A stretch of DNA of 64,000 nt, taken from contig CM049318.1 in assembly GCA_026874595.1 (NCBI GenBank), positions 44,434,456 to 44,498,455 of the forward strand, given 5' to 3'. This document shows, piece after piece, positions 24,845 through 36,091 of the stretch. Made by a program: the position numbers and the translations under genes. The notes under the pieces were generated by a model. It searched no databases. It was not told where the DNA came from and was given only the letters and a program-made list of their open reading frames with translations. This DNA is from Sipunculus nudus (Eukaryota > Annelida > Sipuncula > Golfingiida > Sipunculidae). Numbering within the stretch: position 1 is the first letter of the stretch; each line of letters starts with the position of its first letter.

Positions 24845-24969
24845 AATAAAAGATGCAGTACTTTCATTGTTAAAGGTACAATAGTTCTGCCAAAAATCAT
24901 TCTAGTAAACTTGAACAAAGGCCACCTAAGAATAATTTTTGTGCAATTTTACAGAAGATATAATTGAAA

Positions 24970-26587
24970 CTAGATATTTCTTGGCACTGCAGGTGCCATA
25001 GTATCCCCAGACAATTAATCCCCGCCCCCCTTTAAGAATAGGCCCCCAATCTTCAGCAACAATTAATATCAGACCACACTCATAGAAAAGGTCATTCTCA
25101 TAGAAAAGGTCATGATCCAAATTTCAATATACATCATCCCCTAACCCATGTCTATGTATATGCAAGAAATCTGTCCATTAGTTTTTGACTTATAATGCTC
25201 ACAATTCTGTTAAGTGGCAATGATGGGGTATTAAACGGCACGAAAACAAGTAAAAGAATAACAGGTGGCGCCACCTGTTTCCGGTACATGACATTACTAT
25301 CCAAGATCTTCGGTCAAGTTGATTTTTGGACCAATGCATGCATCCCTTATTGAGAAATTAATGATTTTGTGTGATTTTCACCATATATGGCAATATTCAA
25401 GGTCAAGGCCACTCATTGGAAAGGTAATGACCCCTATTCAAATAAACATTATCCTATAACCCATATCCATGTATATGCATAATATGAAAGAAATTTGTCC
25501 ATTAGTTTTTGACTTATAATGCTCACAGTACTGATAAATGGCAATGATGGGGCATTAAATGGCACAAAACAAGTAAAAGAATAACAGGTGGCGCCACCTG
25601 TTTCCGGTACATGACAATACTTTCCAAGATCTTCGAAAATGTTGATTTTTCGACCAATGCATGCATCCCTTATTGAGATATTAATGATTTTGTGTAATTT
25701 TCACCATATATGGCAATATTCAAGGTCAAGGCCACTCTAATAGGAAAGGTCATGACCCCAATTTATATATACATCATCCCATAACCCATGTCTATGTATA
25801 TGCATAATATGAAAGAAATCTGTCCATTAGTTTTTGACTTATAATGCTCACAGGTTATAAATGTACTGTTAAGTGGCAATGATGGGGTATTAAACGGCAT
25901 GAAAACAAGTAAAAGAATAACAGGTGGCGCCACCTGTTTCCGGTACATGACATTACTATCCAAGATCTTCGGTCAAGTTGATTTTTGGACCAATGCATGC
26001 ATCCCTTATTGAGGAATTAATGATTTTGTGTGATTTTCACCATATATGGTAATATTCAAGGTCAAGGCCACTCTCATAGGAAAGGTCATGACCCCAATTT
26101 AAATAAACATCATCCCATAACCCATATCTATGTATTTGCATAATATGAAAGAAATCTGTCCATTAGTTTTTGACTTATAATGCTCACAGTACTGTCAAGT
26201 AGCAATTTTGGGGATATTAAACGGCATGAAAACAAGTAAAGAATAGGTGGCGCCACCAGTTTCTGGAACATGACAACCCTATCCATGATCTTCGATTAAC
26301 TTGATTTTGGGATCAATCCATGCAAGTTTTCTTGAGATATTTAAGAATTTGTGTGATTTTCCCCAAAATTGAACCTATTCAAGGTCAAGGTCACTCTCCT
26401 AGTTGAGGTCATGACCTCATTTTAAATAGGTGTCGTCCTCTCACCCATATCTATACATATACCAAGTTTGGTAAAGATCCGTGAAATATATTTTGAGTTA
26501 TTGCGTCCAAAAGAAATCTCTGCGGCGGCGGCGGCGGCGTGACCGTGCCTAAACCATAGTATCTCCAGACTATGTCTGGCGATACAA
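24970..26587 (-). mobile_element. F3 element copy b, complete, 1.62 kb
   Basis: The left end is CTAGATATTTCTT with hairpin GGCACT-GCA-GGTGCC and GTATCCCCAGACA. The right end is (GCG)n at 26522-26540 and a hairpin at 26559-26585. The body is four tandem units of about 325-335 bp with palindromes at 25264, 25587, 25923 and 26246. Flanks TAATTGAAA and TAATAATTTTG match the uninterrupted homologue at 48188-48205 (TTGAAACAATAAATTTG) apart from one base, so there is no target duplication. It lies about 120 bp from copy a in the same F2 host. Confidence 0.88.
25260..26257. repeat. ~330-bp tandem units with 20-bp palindromes
   Basis: The palindrome AACAGGTGGCGCCACCTGTT is perfect over 20 bp at 25260-25279, 25583-25602 and 25919-25938. 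The fourth unit has only the 12-bp core (26246-26257). Units share TCCAAGATCTTCGG, ACCAATGCATGCATCCCTTA, ATTCAAGGTCAAGGCCACTC and TTTTTGACTTATAATGCTCAC. The same unit repeats at 9500-10160 and 54031-54374. Confidence 0.9.
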
Positions 26588-27654
26588 TAATAATTTTGTA
26601 GAAGAACACTATTGCAGTCCTCAGTTTGAAAAAGACATAATAATGGCCATAAGACCAACTTAAGCCTATCACGACTCAACCAAAAATCAACAAACTCAGT
26701 ATATTCTGATATGATTGAAAGAACCATGTCCTAGGATAATTCTTTTAAAAATTTGAACAAATCAACTTGACAGTTTCATCATTAAGCTGAAAGAGGCTAA
26801 AATTATGAGGTTTTTTGCCCATAAAAAACAGGTCAATGTAGGTGGCACCACTAAATCTACAACTTCAAATATGAGTCATGTGACCACTATTTGCACAATA
26901 CCTGGTAATGCTAGCTTCTGTCATTTCTGAGAGTACTATGTCAGTATGCCTACTTGGCTGAATGACTGTTCAAATTTGTGTAACTCCACTAAAATTCATC
27001 AAATACAAACCATTTGAACAAACTTGAGAGGGCTTGCCTCTGGGATCCTTTATGTAAAATATTTAACAATTTGGCTGGACCGTCTACACGAAGACAACTT
27101 TTAAAATATTGTCAGCTTTTTCCTTATAAAATCTAAGTAAATGCAGATAGCAAAAATATAAGCTGAATCCCACAAAATTTGATATGTGACAGATTATTGC
27201 ATAAAATCTGGTCGTGTACAGATGACCAATGACCCCCGTACAAAAATAGGTCAATTCAGGTGGTGCCACCAATACCTGAATTTCATATATGACTCATGTG
27301 ACCAACACTGGCAAAAAATTTGGTGATGATAGCTCTGGCTGTTTCTGAGACTGTCATTTTAGTATGATTTTTTGGACAGATGACTAAGTTTAACTTCCTG
27401 AACAAAATTGAGGGAGATGGTATAAAAGATTATTTCTGTGAAATATTGAACAATTTGGCTTGAGTGTTTCGGAGGAGAAGATTTTTAAAGGTTTTTTTTA
27501 GCTTTTTCTCTATAAAATTTAAGAAAATTTTCAGATGGCTAATTTTTTGCATTAAATTTCATGGTGCTAGCTGCAATCATTTTCAAAATAGTATGGGTAA
27601 ACGTACAGAAGACAAACCCCACCACACCATCGCATTAGTTCACAGGTTTACTAA

Positions 27655-28079
27655 AAATTAATACAGATGCATATTGAATGCAAAATTATAATACAGATAC
27701 ATCTCACTGATGGCAAAATTTTGAATTAATTTGACTATGAATCCCAATTATTTATAATCCATGTACAGCCATCTTTATATACCCACAGAGAGCTGTATAG
27801 CTGTGATTGTAAACATTGCCTGGCATGAGGAATATCTAAAAATCATAAATCTACATTTTTTAAAAGCTTTTAAAAAACATTCTTGTCAATATTTACCATA
27901 GATAACCTGAAATCTAAATGTCTAGAGGCATGATGTAATAAATGCTGATAAACTGATGCCAGTCTAGATGTATCTAGATGCATCTGTGTATCTGCTTCAC
28001 ACAGCTAACATATATGGTAAAATGACTCAATTGAACCTTTATAATTCAGCCAAAATTGATTCTTTGGAACCATAAAAGA
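27655..28079. other. Spacer shared with F2 interior
   Basis: The last part, 27838-28079, is homologous to 44745-44960 (AATCATAAATCTACATTTTTT, AAAACATTCTTGTCAATATT, GAGGCATGATGTAAT). There it lies inside a full F2, so this stretch is probably F2-derived. The first 180 bp show nothing recognisable. Confidence 0.5.
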
Positions 28080-30144
28080 CAATTATTATAAGAATTATTC
28101 AGGGGATTATTCTTGTAAAATATTAAACAAATTGGCCTCAGTAGGGTCAGTCAAAAAAAATTTTACAGGTTTATAACTCATATGGGAAAATACAGCAAAA
28201 TGGCTAAGTTAAGCTTCCCATAACTCAGCCAAAAATCACTGAACCAAAACCATTTGAACAAACTTGAATTATCAACATCTAAGGATAATTAATGTGTGAG
28301 ATTTAAAAATTTGGCCCAGTGGTTTTTGAGGAGAAGATCTTTGTAGCCACTGAGCCAAAATGGGCTGTTTCAGCATATGACTAAATTCAGCTTCCCATAA
28401 CTCAGCCAAAAGTCACTGAACTTAGACCATTTGAACAAATTTCAGAAAGCACTACCCTAGGATCATTTCTGTGCGATATTAAATTATTTGGCCATATGGT
28501 TTCAGAGAAGAAGTTTTTTGTAGCCGTCAGTATGATACGGGCACTGATGACCCCCGTACAAAAAAGGTTGATGCAGGTGGCGCCACCAATACCTCAATTT
28601 CAGATATGTCTCATGTGAACAACATTGGCATAAAATTTGGTGATGATAGCTCCAGCCTTTTCTGAGATTGTAATTTTAGTATGCTTTTATGGACAGATGA
28701 CTAAGTTCAGCTTCCTGTAACTCGGCCAAAAATTACTGAACTTAAACCATTCGAACAAACTTGAGAAAGATTATTCAAGGAATCATTTCTGTGAAATATT
28801 GGACAATTTGGCTGATCAGTTTCGGAGAAGAAGATTTTTAAAGCTTTTTTAGCTTTTTCCCTATAAAATCTAAGAAAATGCAGTTAGCCTAAAAATAAGC
28901 AAAATCCGATATAGTTTTTAGTAGATTAATTTTTTGCATATTTTTCAAGATAGTATGGGTTAACGTACAGAGGACAGCCGAAGGACGCCGGACGACGCCA
29001 CACCATCGCATAAGCTCACAGGTTCGCTACCAAACTGGCCTCAGTATCATCAGTCAAAAAACGTTTTGTAGGTTTATAACTAATATGGGAAAATACAGGA
29101 AAATTGCAAAGTTCAGCTTCCCATAATTCAGCCAAAAATCATTGAACCAAAACCATAGAACAAACTTGAATTATCAACATCTTAGGAAAATTAATGTGTG
29201 AGATTTAAGAATTTGGCCCAGTGGTTTTTGAGAAGAAGATTTTTGTAGCCACTTAGCTAAAATGGGCTGTTACGGCATATGACTAAATTCAGCTTCCCAT
29301 AACTTAGCCAAAAGTCACTGAACTGAGACCATTTGAACAAACTTGAATTATTAACATCTAAGGATAATTAATGTGTGATATTTAAGAATTTGGCCCAGTG
29401 GTTTTTGAGAAGAAGATTTTTTTAGCCACTTAGCTAAAATGGGCTGCTATGTCATATGACTAAATTCAGCTTCCCATAACTTAGCCAAAAGTCACTGAAC
29501 TGAGACCATTTGAACAAACTTCAGAAAGCACTACCCTAGGATCATTTCTGTGTGATATTAAACAATTTGGCTATATCGTTTCAGAGAAGAAGTTATTTGT
29601 AGACTTCAGTTTGATACAGGCACTGATGACCCCCGTACAAAAAAGGCCGATGCAGGTGGCGCCACCAATACCTAAATTTCAGATATGACTGATGTGATCA
29701 ACATTGGCATAAAATTTGGTGATGATAGCTCAAGCCATTTCTGAGATTGTAATTTTAGTATGCTTTTTTGGACAGATCACAGTTCAACTTCCTGTAACTT
29801 GGCTAAAAATCACCGAACTTAAACTATTTGAACAAACTTAAGAGAGATAGTTCCAGAAATCATTTCTGTAAAATATTGGACAATTTGGCTGAACAGATTC
29901 GGAGAAGATTTTTTAAGCTTTTTTAGCTTTTTCCCTATAAAATCTAAGAAAATGCAGTTAGCCAAAAAACAAGCAAAATCCGATAGAGTTTTTTAGATGA
30001 CTAATTTTATGAATAAAATTTAATGATGCTAATTCTTGCCGTTTTCAAGATAGTATAGGTTAACGTACAGACGATGGACAAAGGACGACAGCCGACGGAC
30101 GCCGGACAATGCCACACCATCGCATAAGCTCACAGGTTCGCTAA
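28080..30144 (-). mobile_element. Two consecutive F2 right parts
   Basis: The first ends at 29029 (CACAGGTTCGCTA) and is followed at once by F2 interior sequence (CCAAACTGGCCTCAGTATC). The second ends at 30144 (CACAGGTTCGCTAA). Both carry the module with following AATACC(T/A)(C/A)AATTTCAGATATG (28576-28587 and 29655-29666), ACGACGG-like repeats, and CACACCATCGCATAAGCTC. Within the second, a 120-150-bp unit (CATAACT(C/T)AGCCAAAAGTCACTG ... GTTTTTGAGAAGAAG) is repeated. The arrangement may reflect tandem duplication or nested loss. Confidence 0.65.
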
Positions 30145-30187
30145 AAATGTACCTTAGGGTTAAATGAAAAAATACATTTGATAAAAA

Positions 30188-30720
30188 ACAAGTGACCCGT
30201 GGGTCATGATGCTCAGCCGACTGACTTGTTGATAATATGTCCTTGCACAGACAAAAATTAAGATAGGTGGCTTCAAAGTTGATGCATATTAGCTTAAGTT
30301 CATCAAGACCCATAAGCACAACAAATCTGATGACAATCCAACTAGCCTTTCATGAGGAATCTGGCAATTTGTGTGCAATTTGCATTATTTCTGGGGTGCT
30401 CAAACATACCCCAAAACTCTGAGAATATAGATTAACTGTGATCAAATTTCAGGTTTCTGGGGAGAACTTTTGAGGAACTCTCAGGATGTCAAGTAAGAAG
30501 ATTCTGGGCCCCATGGTTTTGATTTGTGCCCTACTTTGGTATCAAATTTTCAATTACGCTGGGGTATTTCAGAGCCCCATAGATCGGAGAATATGGACCT
30601 TAATTCACGTTTCCAAGGAGACTTTAACAGATCTCCCTGGATGTCAAGTTTGAAGATTATAGGACCAATTTAAGTCCTGTTAAGGGACAACTGCATCTTT
30701 GAAGGTCTCATAAATAGAGA
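30188..30720 (-). mobile_element. F1c-type left-end fragment
   Basis: It starts ACAAGTGACCCGTGGGTCATGATGCTCAGC. The body includes TCTGGGGTGCTCAAACATACCC and GATTAACTGTGATCAAATTTCAGGTTTC, related to the F1c unit at 40620-40760, and AAGGTCTCATAAATAGAG. The F2-type left end at 30721 cuts it. Confidence 0.6.
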
Positions 30721-31980
30721 ACAAGGCCTTAAGGCCTAATGCGAACCTATGCAATGTTTGGGAGTATGAATGGAGATTTATTTTTAAAATTTCATATTGA
30801 TCCTTTCAAGTCCTACATATCTACCTTAGTCATTATGATTTCAGCAAAATGGACATTTCGGACCTGCAAGTTTCAGACTAGGACATTTTAAAACTAGAAT
30901 ATGTGTAGTCTACAAGCCATTATGTGTATCCGCAGAAATCAGAGTGGGACGGGTGAAGCGAGGCATGGATTAAGTGGCAAGGGGAACAGAGTGAGGTGTG
31001 TTGCATATTAGCATAGATGTCTGCAGTCAAACCACTGCTGAGATACGAGTGATTTTATCCCAAGGCAGATGGACAGATGGACGCTGTGCATAAATGGTTG
31101 CAGGTGGCGCCACTAGTTTTGCCTACGATGAAGAGCTATGTGAGATCTATAAGCAAGCAAAATTTTGGCCCAAACGGTCAAACGGTTCCTGAGATATAAG
31201 CTTGGAAGTCTGCAGAGTAAACGTGAATGTAGGTGGCGCCACCTGTCATAAAATCGAGAAAGCTGTCAAGGATGTATAAACCTGCAAAATTTCAGGTGGA
31301 TAAGTCAAACCACTTCTGAGACATGAGTGATTTTATCCCAAAGCAGAGGAACAGATGGACGCTGTGCATAAATGGTTGCAGATGGTGCCACCAGTTTTGC
31401 CCATGATGAAGAGCTATGTGAGATCTATACGCAAGCAAAATTTTGGCCCAAACGGTCAAACGGTTCCTGAGATATGAGCTTGGAAGTCTGCAGAGTAAAC
31501 GTGAATGTAGGTGGCGCCAGCTGTCATAAAATCAAGAGAGCTGTCCAGGATGTATAAAACTGCAAAATTTCAGGTGGATAAGTCAAACCACTGCTGAGAT
31601 ATGAGTGATTTTATCCCAAGGCAGATGAACAGATGAGTGCTGTGTATTAATGGTTGCAGGTGGCGCCACCAGTTTTGCCTATGATGAAGAGCTATGTGAG
31701 ATCTATACACATGCAAAATTTTGGCCCAATCGGTCAAACAGCTCCCAAGATATGAGCTTGGATGTCTGCAGAGTAAACCTGAATCTAGGTGGCACCACCT
31801 GTCATAAATCTCGAAAGCTATCCAGGATGTATAAACCTGCAAAATTTCAGGTGGATAAGTCAAACCACTGCTGAGATATGAGTGATATTATCCCAAGGCA
31901 GATGAACAGATGGACGCTGTGCATAAGTGGTTGCAGGTGGCGCCACCATTTTTAGTGTATGTTATAAAGCTATCAAAGGG
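30721..31980 (-). mobile_element. F2 left end (subtype d) with higher-order tandem array
   Basis: The left end is ACAAGGCCTTAAGGCCTAAT with GCGAACCTATGC. Then comes a ~300-bp leader (GACATTTCGGACCTGCAAG, GTGTATCCGC, GAATCAGAGTGGGACGGGTG-like) shared with 62997-63320. After it lies an array of alternating half-units of ~125-150 bp making a ~278-bp dimer. Half-unit A has TTGCAGGTGGCGCCACCAGT; half-unit B has GAATGTAGGTGGCGCCACCT. Module starts lie at about 31103, 31232, 31385, 31512, 31659, 31788 and 31936. Confidence 0.75.
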
Positions 31981-32656
31981 CTACATTTGTGCAAAATTTT
32001 TAGCCTGATCAGTCATATGGTTCCTGAGATATGCGGGTTTATGTGTGGAAACAGACGCACAAATGAGCGCTGGGCAGCGAGGAAAGGTCAGAGGTCAACC
32101 AAAAATGAGGGCGCAGCAGTTCACATGTGACCTGATGATAAACCTGATTCGCTTAAAGGCCCAGTTCCGGTATAAAAGGAGAAGTGGAGTCACAGCCGAG
32201 CCAGTATACAACCTGTCACCGCAGTGCTCACACAAACCTGGCTTCAGGAGCTTTAATGTGGATTTTATCAAAAATTACTAACCTGTTTGTCCCCAAAAAT
32301 GTCTGTGAGAAACATCTCTTGGAAAGATATCATTTTATTCCTTCATTAAGCACAAAGGATTAATTTTAAGTGAAAATTCCGAAGTTTTGTACACAGCAGC
32401 CAACACAAATTTGAATTTACTGGTCCTAGCTTTGGGGTATCCAGTATCACAACAGAGGCACACATGTGACAGCTTTGAAACCCCCTTTCCCCTGCTTACT
32501 GCACATACCACATGCCAGACACTAAGACAGGCCTTGCTCTGACCCAGCCATCATCTTATCACAACAGAAGCTCAGCTGCTGATAAGGCTGGCTACTACAG
32601 TAGTACTTGATGAATTAATGTGTTACTATGTAAAACATATGTCTTTGATATTGGCA
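31981..32656. other. Unassigned, locally unique stretch
   Basis: After the last array unit the sequence is not repeated elsewhere in the window and is less AT-rich around 32045-32240. Open frames of 67-78 codons occur but have no recognisable motif. The stretch could be the upstream part (intron) of the broken gene that follows. Confidence 0.35.
32160..32190 (+). promoter_or_regulatory. Possible TATA-box
   Basis: CCGGTATAAAAGGAGAAG at 32169-32186 contains a consensus TATAAAAG about 480 bp upstream of the broken coding fragment. No initiator or start codon can be tied to it. In AT-rich DNA one such match is weak evidence. Confidence 0.15.
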
Positions 32657-33201
32657 GTTTTATTATTCTGTATTAGATCCATTTGTGACCCATGTCCGTA
32701 CTCATATACACTGGAGCAGGAAGCACTGTGATGGTTCAGCTTACAAACTGAGGGCAAACAAGCGAGGTCTTGTAGAACATTATAAGGGGAACCATGCTAA
32801 CTGCTTTCCATCTACTAGATGCAAGGAAGAAGGTACCCTTTATGATACAAAATGTTTGATTACAGATCAAAAAGCAGAGCAGATGCTAATGAAAGCCATC
32901 ACAGGTGTACAAGAATGCTGAAGACTTTATATTGTGCCAGAACACCCATTATGTTGAGTCCTTTAACAATGCGTGCTTAATTTACCATGATAAAATATTA
33001 AGGATCTCATTTGGCTATGATGAGTATCAACGCCGCAGCAACATGTCAGTAATTGAGTGGAATGAAAACGTGGACAGAGAAAGTACATCAGTGTCTAACA
33101 GAATGTCTGTTAAAAACCCACGAAGACAACAGGGACAAAAAATTTTAAAAGAAAAACAACTTGCATTCTTTGACACAATTTGGGAACATGTGACAATGTA
33201 A
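32657..33201 (+). pseudogene. Frameshifted C-terminal fragment of an uncharacterised, possibly transposon-derived protein
   Basis: Two overlapping frames read as one protein if a single-base shift is allowed near 32900. The first frame (to 32921) encodes HIHWSRKHCDGSAYK, HYKGNHANC and DTKCLITDQKAEQM. The second frame, reading from GVYKNAEDF, has HYVESFNNA, IYHDKI, FGYDEYQRRSN and IEWNENVDRE. It ends in a basic PRRQQGQK/KEKQ tail and a stop at 33199-33201. His and Cys spacing suggests a metal-binding segment. An AG acceptor-like site (TTGATATTGGCAG) ends at 32656, with an in-frame stop just upstream, so this may be a terminal exon. I recall similar multi-copy uncharacterised proteins in aquatic invertebrates, with a VYKNxEDF...ESFNN...WNEN signature; this was not checked. 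It is probably a decayed copy. Confidence 0.5.
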
Positions 33202-33639
33202 ACACACTTATTATGACAGTTATATGCATAAACAATGAAGTTTTACACTTGGAATATATCTATATAAAATGTTAAAAAATGTCCACACATTAAATCCACA
33301 TGGTACAGGTACATGATTAATTTTACTTTTTTTAAACAGCTTGCAAACAAAGCAAACAATATCCCTTTCATTAGCTTTCTATCCCTGATCCTCAGTTTTA
33401 CACTGATACACAGAGGTGACATTGTTACCCCATGCAGCCAGGCTGGGAAATTCCCTAAGCTGCCCCAAAGCACACTGGATCATTAATCACATGGTCAGTC
33501 TCAACCAGCTTCACTTGGGATGGGATCACTCGGAATTGGGCCTTTAAAATGCAAACCAAGTTTTTTCAAACAGTTGAAACATATATTTAAAATAATCTGG
33601 GAATTCTGCATCAAAACACTGTCTAGACGTCTAGACGCT
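33202..33639. other. Unassigned sequence downstream of the pseudogene
   Basis: No recognised repeat end is seen. There is a possible tail of the fragment's transcript but no clear AATAAA close by. Short minus-strand frames lack motifs. Confidence 0.3.
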
Positions 33640-33880
33640 GTGTCTGTGAGGAGAAGATTTTTTAAGGGTTTTTTAGCTTTTTCCCTATAAAATCTAAGAA
33701 AATGCATATAGCAAAAAAATAAACAAAATCCGATAGAGTTTTTCAGATGACTGATTATTTGCAAAAAATTTGGTGATGCTAGCTCCTGCCATTTTTGAGA
33801 TAGCTATGGTTAACGTACAGACGACGCACAACAGAAGACACACGATGCCGCACCATCGCATAAGCTCACAGGTTTGCTAA
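33640..33880 (-). mobile_element. F2 right end
   Basis: It contains AGGAGAAGATTTTTTAAGGG, TTTTTCCCTATAAAATCTAAG, GATGCTAGCTCCTGCC, ACGACGCACAACAGAAGACACACGATGCC and CACCATCGCATAAGCTC with CACAGGTTTGCTAA. The right flank is F1 interior (AATATGATTTGGGAATGAGG). This end could pair with the left end at 30721, making a 3.16-kb F2 that carries the broken gene as cargo. The flanks are not continuous enough to prove it. Confidence 0.65.
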
Positions 33881-35945
33881 AAATATGATTTGGGAATGAG
33901 GCACATGCTGGTTTTGTGTGTTAATAAATATAAGCTTTATTATGAGTTATTGGTGTTTAGCTTATGTATGGTTTTGATAGTATCTTTGGAGACAAGGAAG
34001 AGGATTGATTTCATTTATTTTATTAACAAATGGAGTGCTACTATCACACAGATTTTGACTTGGCCATATAACTTATAAGCAGCACATATAATAAAAGAGT
34101 TTAACTATTTATTTAAATTAAATAACAAATATTGTGCCAATATAATTTTAATTAAAAAAAATAATAAGAAAATCATATGATTTTTTAAAATGAATGCATT
34201 CATGAATACATTTTGAAAGTATCTGCACTGGTATTCAAATACTTTCATTTTTACCTGACGTCCCATTCTTATGCAATAAAATTTTTTAATGCAGTACATA
34301 TTCATATTCCTATTCAAATACATTTGCAAAGCATTCGCACCATGTCTAGTATTTATTCAGTTTAAGCCAAACAATGATGTTGAGAATCCAGAATATACAA
34401 AATTCACAAATTTAAATAATGATCATAAGTAGCTGGTTTTATGGCTTTTATTTATATTAAAAAAAATAAATGTAATATATTCACTTTGGACTACTTTCAC
34501 ATCAATCTACACACTAGACGCAGTAGGAATCTAGATTATTATTATCAACTGCATCTTTGTCTATCATTAATTTCCTTCATATGATCCCTAATGATTAGTA
34601 ATGAATAATATGAATTACTTTTTTATCATTAAAATTGAACTGAAAAATACCATAGGTGACTGCATGGTGTTATTTGGAATAACATTGACATTGACATTCT
34701 ATCCATCCATACAAGATTCTTACATCATCAGTAACTGCAAGTTAATTTTCTGTTACTCATCAACTAACAAATTCCTTTTCTATTAATTTTTCTTTAATTT
34801 GTTATTAAAAACCAATAAAAATTTATTAATTTATTGTTTATTGAAAAACTACTAGATGAGTTGGGTTTGACACCTGGATCAACTGTGGCTGGGCATTAGC
34901 TGCCTGGCTGGCCAAGTGTATGCCTCGCCTCAAGCGTGCATAATTTGATGAAAGGTCAACAAAGTCAACATAAAGGTGAATGAAGAGGGGCTTGGAGAGC
35001 CTGGGTCTGACATGGTCTCATAAAAACATTAATAAAAGCTACATTATTTGGCCAATTTCTTTCAGCTTTCTAAACTACAAAGATAAAATCCTTATGTGTG
35101 CATGATATGAAAATTATATCAACAGTGCTCTCAGGAAACAAACATGCCATGGTCAAAGCTGGGCAAAATCTAAGGTACTAATTTTATATTCATACTAATA
35201 ACTTACAAAATTTGAAAAATTCAAAACTTATTTTGGGTATTCAATTGAATCTTGATTAAATAATGTTACATCCCGGACTAAAAATCTCGAGCTTCAGCAA
35301 TCCTCTTGTAAAGGGAGTAAATATATTTCTTGATTTTTTAAAAAGTGCATTATGTTTGGGCCCATAACTTAAAACAATTACGCAATACTGACATCATTTC
35401 TGGCATGTGCATAGAGAATGTATAGAAAAATATGTATATTATATGATCAAAGTCAAATCAGTGGTTTTGATATTAGGCAGTCTTAAAGTGTAACAATGGG
35501 TTTTTAATGTAAAAATGAAGTTTTTCATTAATATCTCGAAGTCCTAGTGACCAGATTCTTGGCATGGTAGGGGATTTTGGAGACTTCTTACTGTATGCCA
35601 AATTTAAGGAACTTAGAGCTGAAGCTGGGGAGCTGAGCTCTAGCAAACTGCATAACACTAGCTTGATGTAAACAATATGTGACATGGTGCTTGAAAACTT
35701 GAATAAAATCTACAGTTTTTGATCAACTGGTTTCAAATTTTTGGTGTTAACAGTTGAAATGCTAATAAAAACATGCTTTGAAAATTCAATCCACAGCAGT
35801 TACAGGAAAAAAACGTGCCATGGTCAAACTTGGGCAAAATTTAAGGTACCAATTTTATATTTTTGCCAATATTTAAAAAAATCTTTCAGATTTGATCTAA
35901 TTTTTTGTATACAATTAAATTTTGTTTAATTAAAGTTGTATTACT
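33881..35945 (-). mobile_element. F1a fragment lacking both termini
   Basis: It is colinear with F1a from ATATGATTTGGGAATGAGGC to TTTTTGTATACAATTAAATTTTG. It lacks the left ACAAGGGACC end (replaced by the F2 right end) and lacks the right ACGG tract and hairpin. The 24-bp palindrome is reduced to AATGCATTCATGAATAC. Confidence 0.7.
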
Positions 35946-36091
35946 GAAAAAGCATCAAGGTCATCCATATTTGAACTTGGCCTAGCCCTTGATAAGATGC
36001 ATCTAAACTGTTGCTTTGGTAACTGTACCACAAATTCTTTTTGAGTTATTGCCCTTATATCATTTTAGCATAATCGCTGCTGTGACCTTGA
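35946..36091. repeat. Left member of a direct repeat flanking F1c
   Basis: GCATCAAGGTCATCCATATT, TTGATAAGATGCATC, TTTGGTAACTGTACC and CAAATTCT are repeated on the other side of the F1c composite at 41935-42040. They look like a host repeat unit, too long and diverged to be a target duplication. Confidence 0.6.

Larger units (their letters stand above)
23405..24846 (-). mobile_element. F3 element copy a, complete, 1.44 kb
   Basis: The left end is CTAGACATTTCTT, hairpin GGCACC-GCA-GGTGCC (23418-23432), then box GTATCCCCAGACA (23436-23448). The right end is (CGG)n at 24778-24800 and a hairpin at 24818-24844 whose right arm contains TGTCTGGGGATAC, the exact inverse of the left box. Flanks AGAATAA and TAAAAGATGC join precisely to the empty site seen at 48066-48081 (AGAATAATAAAAGATGC), so it sits between A and T with no target duplication. 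On the minus strand it ends hairpin-AAGAAATGT-CTAG, a Helitron-like 3' end. The body is AGGTCA-type units plus one palindromic-module unit. Confidence 0.88.
22299..27654 (-). mobile_element. F2 element with two nested F3 insertions
   Basis: The left end is ACAAGGCCTACAGGC with GCGAACCTGTGC. The right end is CACACCATCGCATTAGTTC and CACAGGTTTACTAA. Removing F3 copies 23405-24846 and 24970-26587 leaves about 2.3 kb that is colinear with the F2 at 47062-51975 (also about 2.3 kb after removing its own nested element). The internal minisatellite is at 23107-23172. No coding frame is supported. Confidence 0.8.

Noticed and set aside
24737..24967. Frame with a poly-arginine run
   Set aside because: This is the translation of the CGG tract before the F3 terminal hairpin, not a basic protein domain.
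25264..25275. GGTGGCGCCACC considered as a restriction or phage attachment site
   Set aside because: It is part of larger homologous modules inside mobile elements, so its recurrence comes from repeat copying rather than from site-specific integration.
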